Origin: a virus
Virus record (IMG/VR): IMGVR_UViG_3300025598_001183
Coordinates: 1 to 41,103 of that record
Strand: one strand, 5' to 3'
Length of the DNA stretch: 41,103 nt
Every line of letters starts with the position of its first letter. Position 1 is the stretch's first letter. A program made the translations under genes and the position numbers. The notes beneath the pieces were generated by a model that was not told the DNA's origin, ran no database searches, and worked only from the letters and a program-made list of their open reading frames with translations. Shown here one piece after another: positions 32,407 to 40,903 of this stretch.

Positions 32407-35076
32407 ATGTCTTATGTAGACGCATGGTTTGACCGCGAGAATGATATCATTAAAGTGGTTGAACGCAATAAGAAAGGTGAAAGGGAATTTAGAGATATTC
32501 CTGTACGCCACACATTTTATGTAAAAGATCCCCGAGGAAAATTTACGTCAATCTACGGTGAAGAATTAACCCGTATCGTTTGTAAAAACACAAAAGAACT
32601 GCGCAAAGAACAGGCCATTAATAGTGGTAAGACTCTATACGAGTCAGACATTAATCCTATTTTTGTTACACTAAGCGAACACTATATCAATCAAGATGCT
32701 CCAAAATTAAATGTAGCGTTTTTCGATATTGAGGTAGACTTTGATCCAGAACGTGGCTATGCTAGTCCAGACGATGCATTCATGCCAATTACTGCGATTG
32801 CCGTCTACCTACAGTGGCTAGAGACTATGGTATGTTTGGCAATCCCTCCTAAAAAAGTCAGCATGGAGGAGGCCAAGGAAATGGTCAAGGACTTTCCTAA
32901 CACATATCTGTTTGATAACGAAGCAGACTTGTTGGACATGTTCTTGGACTTGATCAAAGATGCAGATGTTATCAGTGGTTGGAATAGTGAAGGATTTGAT
33001 ATTCCCTATACTACAAATCGCGTTACAAAAGTTCTAAGCAAAGAGGACACAAGACGGTTCTGTTTGTTTGACCAATTGCCTAAACGTCGTGAATACGAAA
33101 AATATGGTCGTACTAGTACAACTTATGACTACATTGGTCGTGTGCATTTAGATTATCTTGAACTGTACCGCAAGTACACATATGAAGAACGCCATACATA
33201 TAGATTAGATGCCATTGCAGAATATGAGCTAGGCAAACGTAAAACACAATACGAAGGCACACTAGATCAACTATACAACAACGACTTCCGTACATTTGTA
33301 GAATACAACATTAATGACTGTAAACTACTGGACGACCTGGACAAAAAATTAAAATTCATGGATCTTGCCAACACACTGGCACATGAAAATACAGTACTAC
33401 TACAAACTACAATGGGTGCGGTTGCTGTAACTGAGCAGGCTATTATTAACGAGGCACATCGCAGAGGTTTTCAAGTTCCTAATCGTACCAAGATGAGTGA
33501 ACGTGAAGACAATGAAGGTGCGGCTGGTGCGTATGTGGCGTATCCTAAAGAAGGATTACAAGATTGGGTAGGATCGTTGGATATTAACAGTCTATATCCG
33601 TCAGCTATTCGTGCGCTTAACATGGGGCCAGAAACTATTATCGGTCAGTTGCGTCAAACAATGACTGAAGAATATATAGAATTACAAATGGCCAAAGGCA
33701 AATCATTTGCGGCCGCTTGGGAAGGTGTCTTTGGGTCCTTAGAATACACAGCAGTAATGAATCAAGAAATCGGCACAGACATTGCTATCGACTGGGAAGA
33801 TGGATCTAGTGATGTACTCAGTGCCGCCGAAGTATATAGATTAATATTTGAAAGCAATCAGCCTTGGATGCTTTCAAGTAACGGTACTATCTTCACCCAT
33901 GAAAAAGAAGGTATTATTCCAGGGCTACTAAAACGCTGGTATGCTGAACGTAAAGAGATGCAGGCCAAACTAAAGGAGGCTATAAATGCTGGAAACAAAA
34001 TTGAAGAAGAATACTGGGATAAGCGACAACTTGTTAAGAAGATTAATCTTAACAGCCTGTATGGTGCTATTCTTAATAGCGGCTGTAGATTCTTTGATAA
34101 ACGAATCGGACAATCAACAACGCTGGTCGGTCGTCAAATCGCAAAACATATGGCGAGTAAAGTAAATGAGATCATTACCGGAGAGTATGATCACGTAGGA
34201 AAGGCAGTAATTTATGGTGACACTGATAGTTGTTATTTTAGTGCTTATCGCACTCTACAGAAGGACATTGAGGCCGGACGAATTCCCTGGACGAAAGAAA
34301 CAGTAATTCAACTTTATGATACAATTGGCGAAGAAGTAAATCAAACATTCCCACAGTTTATGTTAGATAGTTTTCATTGTCCTAAGACACGTGGAGAAGT
34401 TATCAAAGCAGGTCGCGAAATTGTTGGCAGTAAGAGTTTGTTTATTACTAAGAAACGTTATGCTGTATTGTATTACGACAAAGAAGGCAAACGTGCTGAC
34501 ATAGATGGAAAAGCTGGCAAGATAAAGGCCATGGGCTTGGATCTTAAACGCAGTGATACGCCAGAATTTATTCAAGACTTTTTAAGTGAAGTTCTTGAAA
34601 TGGTTCTCATGGGTAAGCCTGAACAAGAAGTTTTGGATCATATAAGTCAATTCCGTATTAAATTCAAAGGTCGACCTGGTTGGGAAAAAGGTTCGCCAAA
34701 ACGTGCCAACAACATTACTGATTATCAAGCCAAGGAAGCCAAAGCTGGTAAAACAAATATGCCTGGTCATGTTAGAGCAAGTATTAATTGGAACACGCTC
34801 AAGCGTATGTACAATGACAAGTATTCTATGGGTATTACAGACGGTGCTAAAGTTATTGTTTGTAAACTCAAACCTAATCCGTTAGGTTTTACATCAGTTG
34901 CTTATCCAGTGGATGAACTGAGATTACCGCAGTGGTTCAAGGATTTGCCTTTTGATCATGCAGAGATGGAAGCTACCATCATTGATAAAAAGTTAGATAA
35001 CTTGATTGGTGTTCTTAAATGGGACCTCAACAGCACTGAAGAAAAAAATACATTCAACAGTTTATTTGAGTTTTAA
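32407..35076 (+). CDS. 43: Family B DNA polymerase, gp43-like
   Basis: The protein has 889 residues, near the 898 of T4 gp43. Proofreading exonuclease motifs are FFDIEVDF (D107, E109), 'SGWNSEGFDIPY' and 'YNINDCKLLDDL' (Y-x3-D). The palm carries 'LDINSLYPS' (D392) as motif A, 'KKINLNSLYG' (N549 in motif B) and 'YGDTDS' (Y603-S608) as motif C. All catalytic residues are present, so it should be an active, proofreading replicative polymerase working with the gp45-like clamp. Its start has GGAG ten bases upstream and two hairpins before that, suggesting autoregulation as in T4. The next gene's ATG follows one base after the stop. Confidence 0.95.
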   Translation: MSYVDAWFDRENDIIKVVERNKKGEREFRDIPVRHTFYVKDPRGKFTSIYGEELTRIVCKNTKELRKEQAINSGKTLYESDINPIFVTLSEHYINQDAPKLNVAFFDIEVDFDPERGYASPDDAFMPITAIAVYLQWLETMVCLAIPPKKVSMEEAKEMVKDFPNTYLFDNEADLLDMFLDLIKDADVISGWNSEGFDIPYTTNRVTKVLSKEDTRRFCLFDQLPKRREYEKYGRTSTTYDYIGRVHLDYLELYRKYTYEERHTYRLDAIAEYELGKRKTQYEGTLDQLYNNDFRTFVEYNINDCKLLDDLDKKLKFMDLANTLAHENTVLLQTTMGAVAVTEQAIINEAHRRGFQVPNRTKMSEREDNEGAAGAYVAYPKEGLQDWVGSLDINSLYPSAIRALNMGPETIIGQLRQTMTEEYIELQMAKGKSFAAAWEGVFGSLEYTAVMNQEIGTDIAIDWEDGSSDVLSAAEVYRLIFESNQPWMLSSNGTIFTHEKEGIIPGLLKRWYAERKEMQAKLKEAINAGNKIEEEYWDKRQLVKKINLNSLYGAILNSGCRFFDKRIGQSTTLVGRQIAKHMASKVNEIITGEYDHVGKAVIYGDTDSCYFSAYRTLQKDIEAGRIPWTKETVIQLYDTIGEEVNQTFPQFMLDSFHCPKTRGEVIKAGREIVGSKSLFITKKRYAVLYYDKEGKRADIDGKAGKIKAMGLDLKRSDTPEFIQDFLSEVLEMVLMGKPEQEVLDHISQFRIKFKGRPGWEKGSPKRANNITDYQAKEAKAGKTNMPGHVRASINWNTLKRMYNDKYSMGITDGAKVIVCKLKPNPLGFTSVAYPVDELRLPQWFKDLPFDHAEMEATIIDKKLDNLIGVLKWDLNSTEEKNTFNSLFEF

Positions 35077-35077
35077 T

Positions 35078-35854
35078 ATGGAAATTATAATTGCAGGATA
35101 TGGGTTTGTTGGCAAGGCTGTTGGCCGTGCTATTGAGCATAGAAATATTGTACATATTGTTGATCCAAAAATTAACGATACCATTGTTTCAGATTATAGA
35201 TATGCAGAAGGTGTTATTATTTGTGTAGGAACGCCTAGTACAGAATTAGGTGATTGTGATGTCAGTCAAATTTATAGTGTGATGGACACAGTTCCCGAGA
35301 CATTGCCAGTACTAATAAAATGTACAGTAAGGCCCGATTACCTAAATAGATTACTAGTAAACTATCCCAACCATAATATTTGTTACAGTCCAGAATTTTT
35401 ACGGGCGGCAACAGCCGATGAGGATTTTGCTAATCAAACATATATGATATTAGGCGGTGAAGATCCCAACGATATTTGGGGAGAATTATTTATGAGTTCT
35501 CTTAAAAACCTAAATACAATCGAATATTGCACACTGACAGAAGCAAGTATGTTGAAATATGCCACTAACTGTTTCCTAAGTGTCAAAGTAGCGTTCTTTA
35601 ATCAAATTTATGACATGTGCCATCTAAACGGTGCTGACTATAATAAAGTTATTGAACTGTTAAAGATGGATGAGCGTATTGGGTCAAGCCATATGCAGGT
35701 TCCAGGGCCAGACGGAAGTCGTGGATTTGGGGGTGCTTGTTTCCCTAAAGATACAAATGCGTTTATACATTATGCCGATAAAATTGGATTGATACACACA
35801 CTGGTAGAATCGGCAATAAAATATAACAAGAAAGTAAGAAAAACATTGACATAG
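35078..35854 (+). CDS. Short UDP-glucose/GDP-mannose dehydrogenase-like protein
   Basis: The start is the ATG one base after the polymerase stop, giving 258 residues; a longer in-frame extension would lie inside the polymerase gene. 'IIIAGYGFVGKAVG' is the NAD-binding G-x-G-x-x-G fold. 'CYSPEFLRAATADEDF' matches the family 'PEFLREG.A..D'. 'GFGGACFPKDTNAF' contains the catalytic cysteine, C221. The family usually has 390-450 residues with a C-terminal UDP-binding domain, which is absent here. It keeps both the NAD-binding domain and the catalytic Cys. It might oxidise a nucleotide sugar poorly, or act on a different substrate. It lies between the polymerase and clamp genes. Confidence 0.7.
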   Translation: MEIIIAGYGFVGKAVGRAIEHRNIVHIVDPKINDTIVSDYRYAEGVIICVGTPSTELGDCDVSQIYSVMDTVPETLPVLIKCTVRPDYLNRLLVNYPNHNICYSPEFLRAATADEDFANQTYMILGGEDPNDIWGELFMSSLKNLNTIEYCTLTEASMLKYATNCFLSVKVAFFNQIYDMCHLNGADYNKVIELLKMDERIGSSHMQVPGPDGSRGFGGACFPKDTNAFIHYADKIGLIHTLVESAIKYNKKVRKTLT

Positions 35855-35873
35855 TCATAAAAACCTATATAAT
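35846..35873 (+). promoter_or_regulatory. Consensus sigma-70-type promoter for the sliding clamp
   Basis: TTGACA (35846-35851) and TATAAT (35868-35873) are separated by 16 bases, both perfect consensus matches. It overlaps the end of the dehydrogenase-like gene. Transcription would start near 35880, leaving a very short leader before the clamp ATG. Confidence 0.85.
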
Positions 35874-35893
35874 AAACAAACATGGAGAATCAT

Positions 35894-36625
35894 ATGAAAG
35901 ACTTTTTACAAGACCTAGTAACACATACGCATAGCCTAGGCTTTTTGCCATTGGTTAAAGTTACTGCTACAGATAAAAGTGTAGCTATCGAATCAAGAGC
36001 AGAAGATCATAGCGTTATCCTTAACGCTAAAACTAAAGAAGCTATCGAAGACTTTGAAGGTGTATTTGGTATGCCTAACTTAAACAAGTTGGACATTCTA
36101 TTAAAATGCCCAGAGTACAAAGAAAATTTCACTATTGAAGTAGTTAAACAGGAACGTGACGGAGAAGAAATTCCTACAGGTTTACATTTTTCTAACGGTG
36201 CTGGTGACTTTGAAAACGATTATCGTTTTATGAATTCTAGCATTATCAATGAAAAATTGAAAACTGTTAAATTCAAGGGTGCAACTTGGGATGTTGAATT
36301 CAAGCCATCAATGGCCGCTATTCAAAGATTCAAGTTTCAAGCATCAGCACATACAGAAGATCCTGTATTCCAAATTTCAACAAAAGATAACAATCTAGTG
36401 TTTAATTTTGGCGATGCTAATACCCATGCTGGAAGTTTTGTATTCCAAAGTGATATTGGTGGTAAATTGAAATCAACTTGGTGCTGGCCAGTAAATGCAA
36501 TTCAAAGCATCTTAAATCTTCCCGGAGATGTTACTATGCGTATTGCAGATGCAGGTGCTCTACAAATTACTGTAGACAGCGGAATTGCTGAATACGACTA
36601 CATCCTTCCAGCACAAAGCAAATAA
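35894..36625 (+). CDS. 45: Sliding clamp, gp45-like
   Basis: Two in-frame ATGs exist, at 35882 and 35894. The second is preferred because the GGAG ribosome binding site (35884-35887) sits six bases before it and would otherwise lie inside the coding region. The protein has 243 residues (T4 gp45 is 228). It begins 'MKDFLQDLVTHTHSLGFLPL', continues with 'FGMPNLNKLDILLK' and 'FMNSSIINEKLKTVKFKGA' and ends 'QITVDSGIAEYDYILPAQSK', typical of phage clamps with repeated alpha/beta folds. It encircles DNA and tethers the polymerase; in T4 it also activates late transcription. It follows a strong promoter and is coupled to the next gene (TAATG). Confidence 0.85.
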   Translation: MKDFLQDLVTHTHSLGFLPLVKVTATDKSVAIESRAEDHSVILNAKTKEAIEDFEGVFGMPNLNKLDILLKCPEYKENFTIEVVKQERDGEEIPTGLHFSNGAGDFENDYRFMNSSIINEKLKTVKFKGATWDVEFKPSMAAIQRFKFQASAHTEDPVFQISTKDNNLVFNFGDANTHAGSFVFQSDIGGKLKSTWCWPVNAIQSILNLPGDVTMRIADAGALQITVDSGIAEYDYILPAQSK

Positions 36626-36804
36626 TGGTCGAACTTCATAAACGTACCGTACTAAGAGCATTAAGTTATAGAATAGTAGCATTACTGATAACTGCTGTCT
36701 GGACTGGTTTAAGCGATGCAGTTATAATACATGTTATCCTAACTGCGGTACATTACGTTATGGAACGAGCATGGTTAAAAATAAAATGGGGCAAAATTGA
36801 ATAG
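36625..36804 (+). CDS. DUF2061-like small membrane protein
   Basis: This 59-residue protein starts at the TAATG overlap with the clamp gene. The pattern 'KRTVLRALSYRIVALLITAV' then 'VIIHVILTAVHYVMERAW' matches the short DUF2061 family (K-R..L.K..S.R, hydrophobic core and a 'Y..HER.W' end). Two short hydrophobic stretches suggest a small inner-membrane protein. Members occur in bacteria and aquatic phages with unknown function. The next gene starts inside its end. Confidence 0.6.
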   Translation: MVELHKRTVLRALSYRIVALLITAVWTGLSDAVIIHVILTAVHYVMERAWLKIKWGKIE

Positions 36805-38353
36805 AAATCTAACAGCAACGCAAAACGACTATGCGTACTTTCTGCCGGCAACGTCAGGATTTTATAGTACCTATATAGGTAAACAACGTCACGGTAACTA
36901 TGTAGACCCGGCTCGTATCCCCGCGAGCTTTGGTCCAATGGGCATTGAGGCTATGAATTATCTAGATCCCAATGCGGCATTTTATTATGACCATTGTTTA
37001 TATAGTGCAGGACATGCTAATTTAGATCTTAACAAACCAGATCCTAGCGAAGACATGTTCCGTAATCGAAATCGTGCAACTAGTTGGGTACTAGGTGATT
37101 CAGGCGGATTCCAAATTGGTAAAGGCAAGTGGGAAGGTGATTGGAAAGATCCTAACTGTCCAAAAGCAATGAAGAAGCGTACACAAGTATTGGCCTGGAT
37201 GGATGCACTCATGGACTATGGTATGTGTCTTGATGTTCCGGCTTGGGTGGCTCGTAGTCCGGCAGGAGCCAAGGCTACAGGAATTAGTACCTACGCTGAA
37301 GCTGTTCAGGCAACTTTTATCAATAATGATTATTTTATTAATAATCGTAACGGTAATTGTAAATTCCTTAATGTATTACAAGGTGAAAATCACAAGGATG
37401 CTGAGGGTTGGTATCAGCACATGAAGAAATATTGTGATCCAAAACAATATCCTGGTCGGCATTTTAACGGTTGGGGCATGGGTGGACAGAATATGTGTGA
37501 CATTCACTTGACCTTAAAACGTCTAGTAGCGTTACGCTTTGACGGGCTTCTTGAAAAAGGAGAACAAGACTGGATGCACTTCTTAGGCACCAGTAAATTA
37601 GAATGGGCATTAATCTTAACTGACATACAAAGGGCCGTAAGGAAATATCACAATGACCAATTTACCATATCTTTTGACTGCGCCTCACCGTTCCTTGCAA
37701 CCGCAAACGGTCAAATCTACGTCCAAACAGAAATTACCGACAGAGAAAAATGGCTCTACCGCATGTTGCCGTCTCTTGACAACAAAAAATACGCCCAAGA
37801 TACTCGTCTCTTCCAAGACGTAGTAGTACAAGATAAACACTTTGCCAACTTTGAAACAAGTCCGTTAATGGATGGTGTCAAAGTTAACGAAATTTGTATC
37901 TATGGCCCAAATGATGTTAACAAGATTGGCAAAGTAGGTAAGACGAGCTGGGATAGTTTCACTTATGCTATTATGATGGGGCATAATGTTTGGATGCATA
38001 TCAATGCTGTACAAGAAGCTAATCGTCAATATGATGCCGGATTATGTCCTACAATGTTAGTACAAGAAAAATTTGATAGACTATATGCTAAAGATGTAAT
38101 CGAAGCCATATTTGCTACAAGTGATCGCGGTACTGCCGATGCTATTGTTGATGAGTTTAGTCGTTTTTGGATGGCTATCCCGGGTACACGAGGCTATACT
38201 GGTAAACGAACAGTTAACGCAAGTACCAAGTTTTTCGAATTGTTTGACGAAGTAGAAGAAGATAGTGTACAATTAGATGAAGAACCAGACTTCGATGACG
38301 AAGTTTCCGATAAACTAGACGCTTTAGAGGCTAGTGTGCATGACGTTACCTGA
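36797..38353 (+). CDS. dpdA: TGT-fold transglycosylase, DpdA-like
   Basis: The protein has 518 residues and an unusual TTG start, the first initiator after an in-frame stop, with GGGG five bases upstream. It carries the tRNA-guanine transglycosylase residues: 'LGDSGGFQ' (D101), 'CLDVPAW' (D146), 'GWGMGG' (225-230) and 'ISFDCASPFLATANG' with nucleophile D294. Bacterial TGT is ~375 residues and has a CxCxxC zinc site; none is seen here, and about 140 extra residues form an acidic C-terminal tail. Phage DpdA proteins have this fold and insert 7-deazaguanine derivatives into DNA. A role in DNA modification and restriction evasion is inferred. No queC/D/E genes lie in the window. Confidence 0.75.
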   Translation: MNRNLTATQNDYAYFLPATSGFYSTYIGKQRHGNYVDPARIPASFGPMGIEAMNYLDPNAAFYYDHCLYSAGHANLDLNKPDPSEDMFRNRNRATSWVLGDSGGFQIGKGKWEGDWKDPNCPKAMKKRTQVLAWMDALMDYGMCLDVPAWVARSPAGAKATGISTYAEAVQATFINNDYFINNRNGNCKFLNVLQGENHKDAEGWYQHMKKYCDPKQYPGRHFNGWGMGGQNMCDIHLTLKRLVALRFDGLLEKGEQDWMHFLGTSKLEWALILTDIQRAVRKYHNDQFTISFDCASPFLATANGQIYVQTEITDREKWLYRMLPSLDNKKYAQDTRLFQDVVVQDKHFANFETSPLMDGVKVNEICIYGPNDVNKIGKVGKTSWDSFTYAIMMGHNVWMHINAVQEANRQYDAGLCPTMLVQEKFDRLYAKDVIEAIFATSDRGTADAIVDEFSRFWMAIPGTRGYTGKRTVNASTKFFELFDEVEEDSVQLDEEPDFDDEVSDKLDALEASVHDVT

Positions 38354-38600
38354 TGAACGCTTTAGAAGTATTCAACGAACAGAAGAATTTTTACAGGATC
38401 TAATGAATCCGCAAAAGACTCCACGTATTCCAAAAAGCATACGTGAACAAGCTCGTTGGTGTTTGCGACATTATCCTAGTTATCATAATTTGAAAGAATT
38501 AGAACGTGCGGCTCCAGAGGTTGTAACAGAACGAATGGAAGATGTACAGCGTATGATCAAGTACTGGGAAGAAGGGAAAAAGTTTACAAATGAAAACTAG
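38340..38600 (+). CDS. BPSL0761-like small protein
   Basis: The start is the ATG at 38340, inside the end of the DpdA-like gene; an in-frame GTG six bases earlier is less likely because this family starts directly with 'MT.P.ER'. The protein has 86 residues. 'MTLPDERFRSIQRTEEFLQD', then 'PRIPKSIREQARWCLRHYPS', matches by pattern the BPSL0761 family of short proteins found in betaproteobacteria and others. Its function is unknown. It is likely helical and basic. Its overlap with the DpdA-like gene suggests translational coupling. Confidence 0.55.
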   Translation: MTLPDERFRSIQRTEEFLQDLMNPQKTPRIPKSIREQARWCLRHYPSYHNLKELERAAPEVVTERMEDVQRMIKYWEEGKKFTNEN

Positions 38601-39471
38601 TCTTGTAGTAGGAATGGGTATAGGCAATTTGTATGCCACTGTGCTGGATAAACTTGGACACGGTGTTATTACTGTTGACCAAGACTCTTCGAAAGGCGCA
38701 GATTTTATAAGTGTAGATGATGCCATTGCTAAATGTCATATGTTTGATACTGCACACGTTTGCACACCCAATTTTACACACGAAGACATTGCCCGCAAAC
38801 TTGCACCGGTGACTAAAATAGTTTTTATTGAAAAACCCGGTGTTATTAATACCAAATCATGGATGAAAATGATTACGGATTTTCCGCAAACACGTTTCAT
38901 GATGGTTAAAAATAACATGTGGCGTGAGAACATTAGTGAATTAAAAGATCTAGCTACTAAAGCCAAAATAGTAAACATTGAATGGATTAGAAAGAATTGT
39001 ATTCCTAGTCCAGGCAGTTGGTTTACAACACGCAAACTAGCGTTTGGCGGTGTTAGTCGTGATTTAATGCCACACCTTTTGAGTCTTTATATTGCTATGA
39101 ATCCAGCATGGCGTAAAGAACAAGTTAACGGCAACGCAACTATACAGAATTGGTTATTAGAAGACATTGAAAGTACAGAATACGGAGTGGTAAACTCCAA
39201 CGGTACATATGATGTAGATGATCAATGTGATATTTCATTTGGCAATAAATGGAATTGTCGTGCTAACTGGCGTAGTATGACACACGAAAATAGTGCCATT
39301 GAATTTATAATGCAGGACAATAGTATAGAACGATTTGAATTAGGTTGGTGCCCCGAAGAAGCCTATTTCAATATGATTAAAAATGCTATAGATAATATAG
39401 ACAACTATCAGTTCTGGTTAGAACAATTTGATATAGATACATGGATACATGAAAGAATAGAGAATCTATGA
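38590..39471 (+). CDS. Gfo/Idh/MocA-family NAD(P)-dependent oxidoreductase
   Basis: The protein has 293 residues. 'MKTSLVVGMGIGNLYATVLD' is the Rossmann G-x-G-x-x-G start. 'DTAHVCTPNFTHEDIARK' and 'FIEKPGVINT' (E-K-P at 81-83) are family hallmarks, and 'GGVSRDLMPHLLSLY' fits the catalytic Asp/His segment. Such enzymes oxidise or reduce sugars or sugar nucleotides. The length is close to the small family members. It overlaps the BPSL0761-like gene by 11 bases and the next dehydrogenase by 4, so the three form one translational unit. Substrate unknown. Confidence 0.75.
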   Translation: MKTSLVVGMGIGNLYATVLDKLGHGVITVDQDSSKGADFISVDDAIAKCHMFDTAHVCTPNFTHEDIARKLAPVTKIVFIEKPGVINTKSWMKMITDFPQTRFMMVKNNMWRENISELKDLATKAKIVNIEWIRKNCIPSPGSWFTTRKLAFGGVSRDLMPHLLSLYIAMNPAWRKEQVNGNATIQNWLLEDIESTEYGVVNSNGTYDVDDQCDISFGNKWNCRANWRSMTHENSAIEFIMQDNSIERFELGWCPEEAYFNMIKNAIDNIDNYQFWLEQFDIDTWIHERIENL

Positions 39472-40373
39472 AGGTAAAGTGTTTACAAACAACAGGCAAA
39501 GGCTATTTCGAAGAAGTTGATTACGAAATTGGACCTTGGGCACAGGATAGTATCTATGTTAAGGCTATAATGACTGGTGTATGTCGTAGCGACATAGACA
39601 TGATGATGGGCGACTTTGGTCCGCTACCCTTACACATGCAAGGACACGAAGGTATTGGACAAGTCATGTCTGTAGGTGCGGCATGTAATGATGTAAAAGT
39701 AGGCGATTATGTTGCAACACGCGGTGAGCCTGCTTATGCTGACCAGTATACTGTACGTCAAGGAGAATATGTAAAGATTCCCGAAGCACATCCCCGTTAT
39801 ATTTTAGAACCAGTTGCTTGCGGTATTAATCTTATTGAACAGGCCAAAGAATATTTGCAGGATCGACAAGGCAGACACGAAAACAATCGTATGCTTATTA
39901 TTGGTAGTGGATTCCTTGCCTGGGTTGCCTATCACACCATGCGTCTAAATGGATATATCTTCCATGTAGATGTATTGGGTCACAGTAATAAAGAGCTTTG
40001 GGGAGATCGAATTCAGTCTAGTACTATCGAAAACTACGATGTGGTTATTGATCTTAGCGGTAATTATGAGCTAGGTACACAGATCAACCTAAATAATAAT
40101 GCAGTGATTATAGATGGAGTAGGAAAAGCAGTAAGCAAACAAGAAGCACAGGCTCAACTTTGGAAAGCTGTTACCACTGTCAAGCCTAGTCCCCGTAATC
40201 CTGAGTTTATCGATTGCATGCATATAGCCAAGTACTGGATTGAAAACGGCTATCTAGAGGTTGATAGTTTTTGGACTAGAGGTTATAATCGTAGTACAGA
40301 ATGGCAACAAGCGTTTGCGGACGGCGTTAATCGTCCGAGTGGTTATAGTAGAGGTTATATTAAATGGGACTAA
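39468..40373 (+). CDS. Zinc-type MDR dehydrogenase (alcohol dehydrogenase-like)
   Basis: The protein has 301 residues. 'GVCRSDIDMMMGDF' (C39) and 'GHEGIGQVMSVG' (H60, E61) are the catalytic-zinc ligands of the medium-chain dehydrogenase family. 'VKVGDYVATRG' and 'LIIGSGFLAWVAYHTM' are the following MDR segments, the last being the dinucleotide-binding loop. It is shorter than the usual ~340 and lacks the structural-zinc four-Cys loop. It overlaps the Gfo/Idh/MocA gene upstream and the next gene by 10 bases. It may work in sequence with that enzyme on one sugar or alcohol. Substrate unknown. Confidence 0.75.
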   Translation: MKVKCLQTTGKGYFEEVDYEIGPWAQDSIYVKAIMTGVCRSDIDMMMGDFGPLPLHMQGHEGIGQVMSVGAACNDVKVGDYVATRGEPAYADQYTVRQGEYVKIPEAHPRYILEPVACGINLIEQAKEYLQDRQGRHENNRMLIIGSGFLAWVAYHTMRLNGYIFHVDVLGHSNKELWGDRIQSSTIENYDVVIDLSGNYELGTQINLNNNAVIIDGVGKAVSKQEAQAQLWKAVTTVKPSPRNPEFIDCMHIAKYWIENGYLEVDSFWTRGYNRSTEWQQAFADGVNRPSGYSRGYIKWD

Positions 40374-40903
40374 ACACTGAAGAACGACAAGGTGTCGTTT
40401 ACTTTACAGGTTATGAAGTCGAACATACGATTTGTCATGGTATGTACACATTATTTGTAGTGGGCACACCGCCTGTAGAAGATATACTACGTATTGCAGA
40501 CGACAGTCAAGCATACTTAGACGAGTCTAAGCGTATCCGACATATCTACTTTGGTACTAGTCAGAGCTTTAACCCTAAAAGCATCACGCATGAAGAATAT
40601 AAAGCATGGGATGATGTTATTATTCCATGTTTGAAGAAAGATTATTGGGTGACATTGGACTTTGATGTTAGTCACTCGGAAGGTGTACTTGAATCTTGTT
40701 ATAGTGAATATCCAAGATTCGTACCTATGATTAGTGTTAAACTACCCTACATTAATCAACATAACTATAACGCCACACTTAAACTGGATGATCGTACCTG
40801 GGGTGCTACCAATCCAGGTGTGTGGACTCATCAACTACATGATCTAATGCGTATGGACAAATATACACATTGGGATCAATATACACAAGACACACCAGCA
40901 TGA
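40364..40903 (+). CDS. Unrecognised phage protein
   Basis: The protein has 179 residues and overlaps the MDR gene by 10 bases. Features: 'GYEVEHTICHGMYTLFVVG', 'IADDSQAYLDESKRIRHIYF', 'YWVTLDFDVSHSEGVLESCY' and 'PMISVKLPYINQHNYNATLK', an aromatic/His-rich, probably soluble alpha/beta protein. No family is recognised. It ends in an ATGA overlap with the last gene. The paired position with the last gene and the oxidoreductases suggests a shared pathway, possibly the DpdA-related one. Confidence 0.5.
   Translation: MGLNTEERQGVVYFTGYEVEHTICHGMYTLFVVGTPPVEDILRIADDSQAYLDESKRIRHIYFGTSQSFNPKSITHEEYKAWDDVIIPCLKKDYWVTLDFDVSHSEGVLESCYSEYPRFVPMISVKLPYINQHNYNATLKLDDRTWGATNPGVWTHQLHDLMRMDKYTHWDQYTQDTPA

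Noticed and set aside
35006-35077. N-terminal extension of the dehydrogenase-like gene inside the polymerase gene
   Set aside because: The Rossmann fold starts right at the ATG at 35078, directly after the polymerase stop; the extension has polymerase coding sequence in another frame.
35882-35893. ATG at 35882 as the clamp start
   Set aside because: It lies one base before GGAG, the likely ribosome binding site for the ATG at 35894, and the sigma-70 start site would leave almost no leader.
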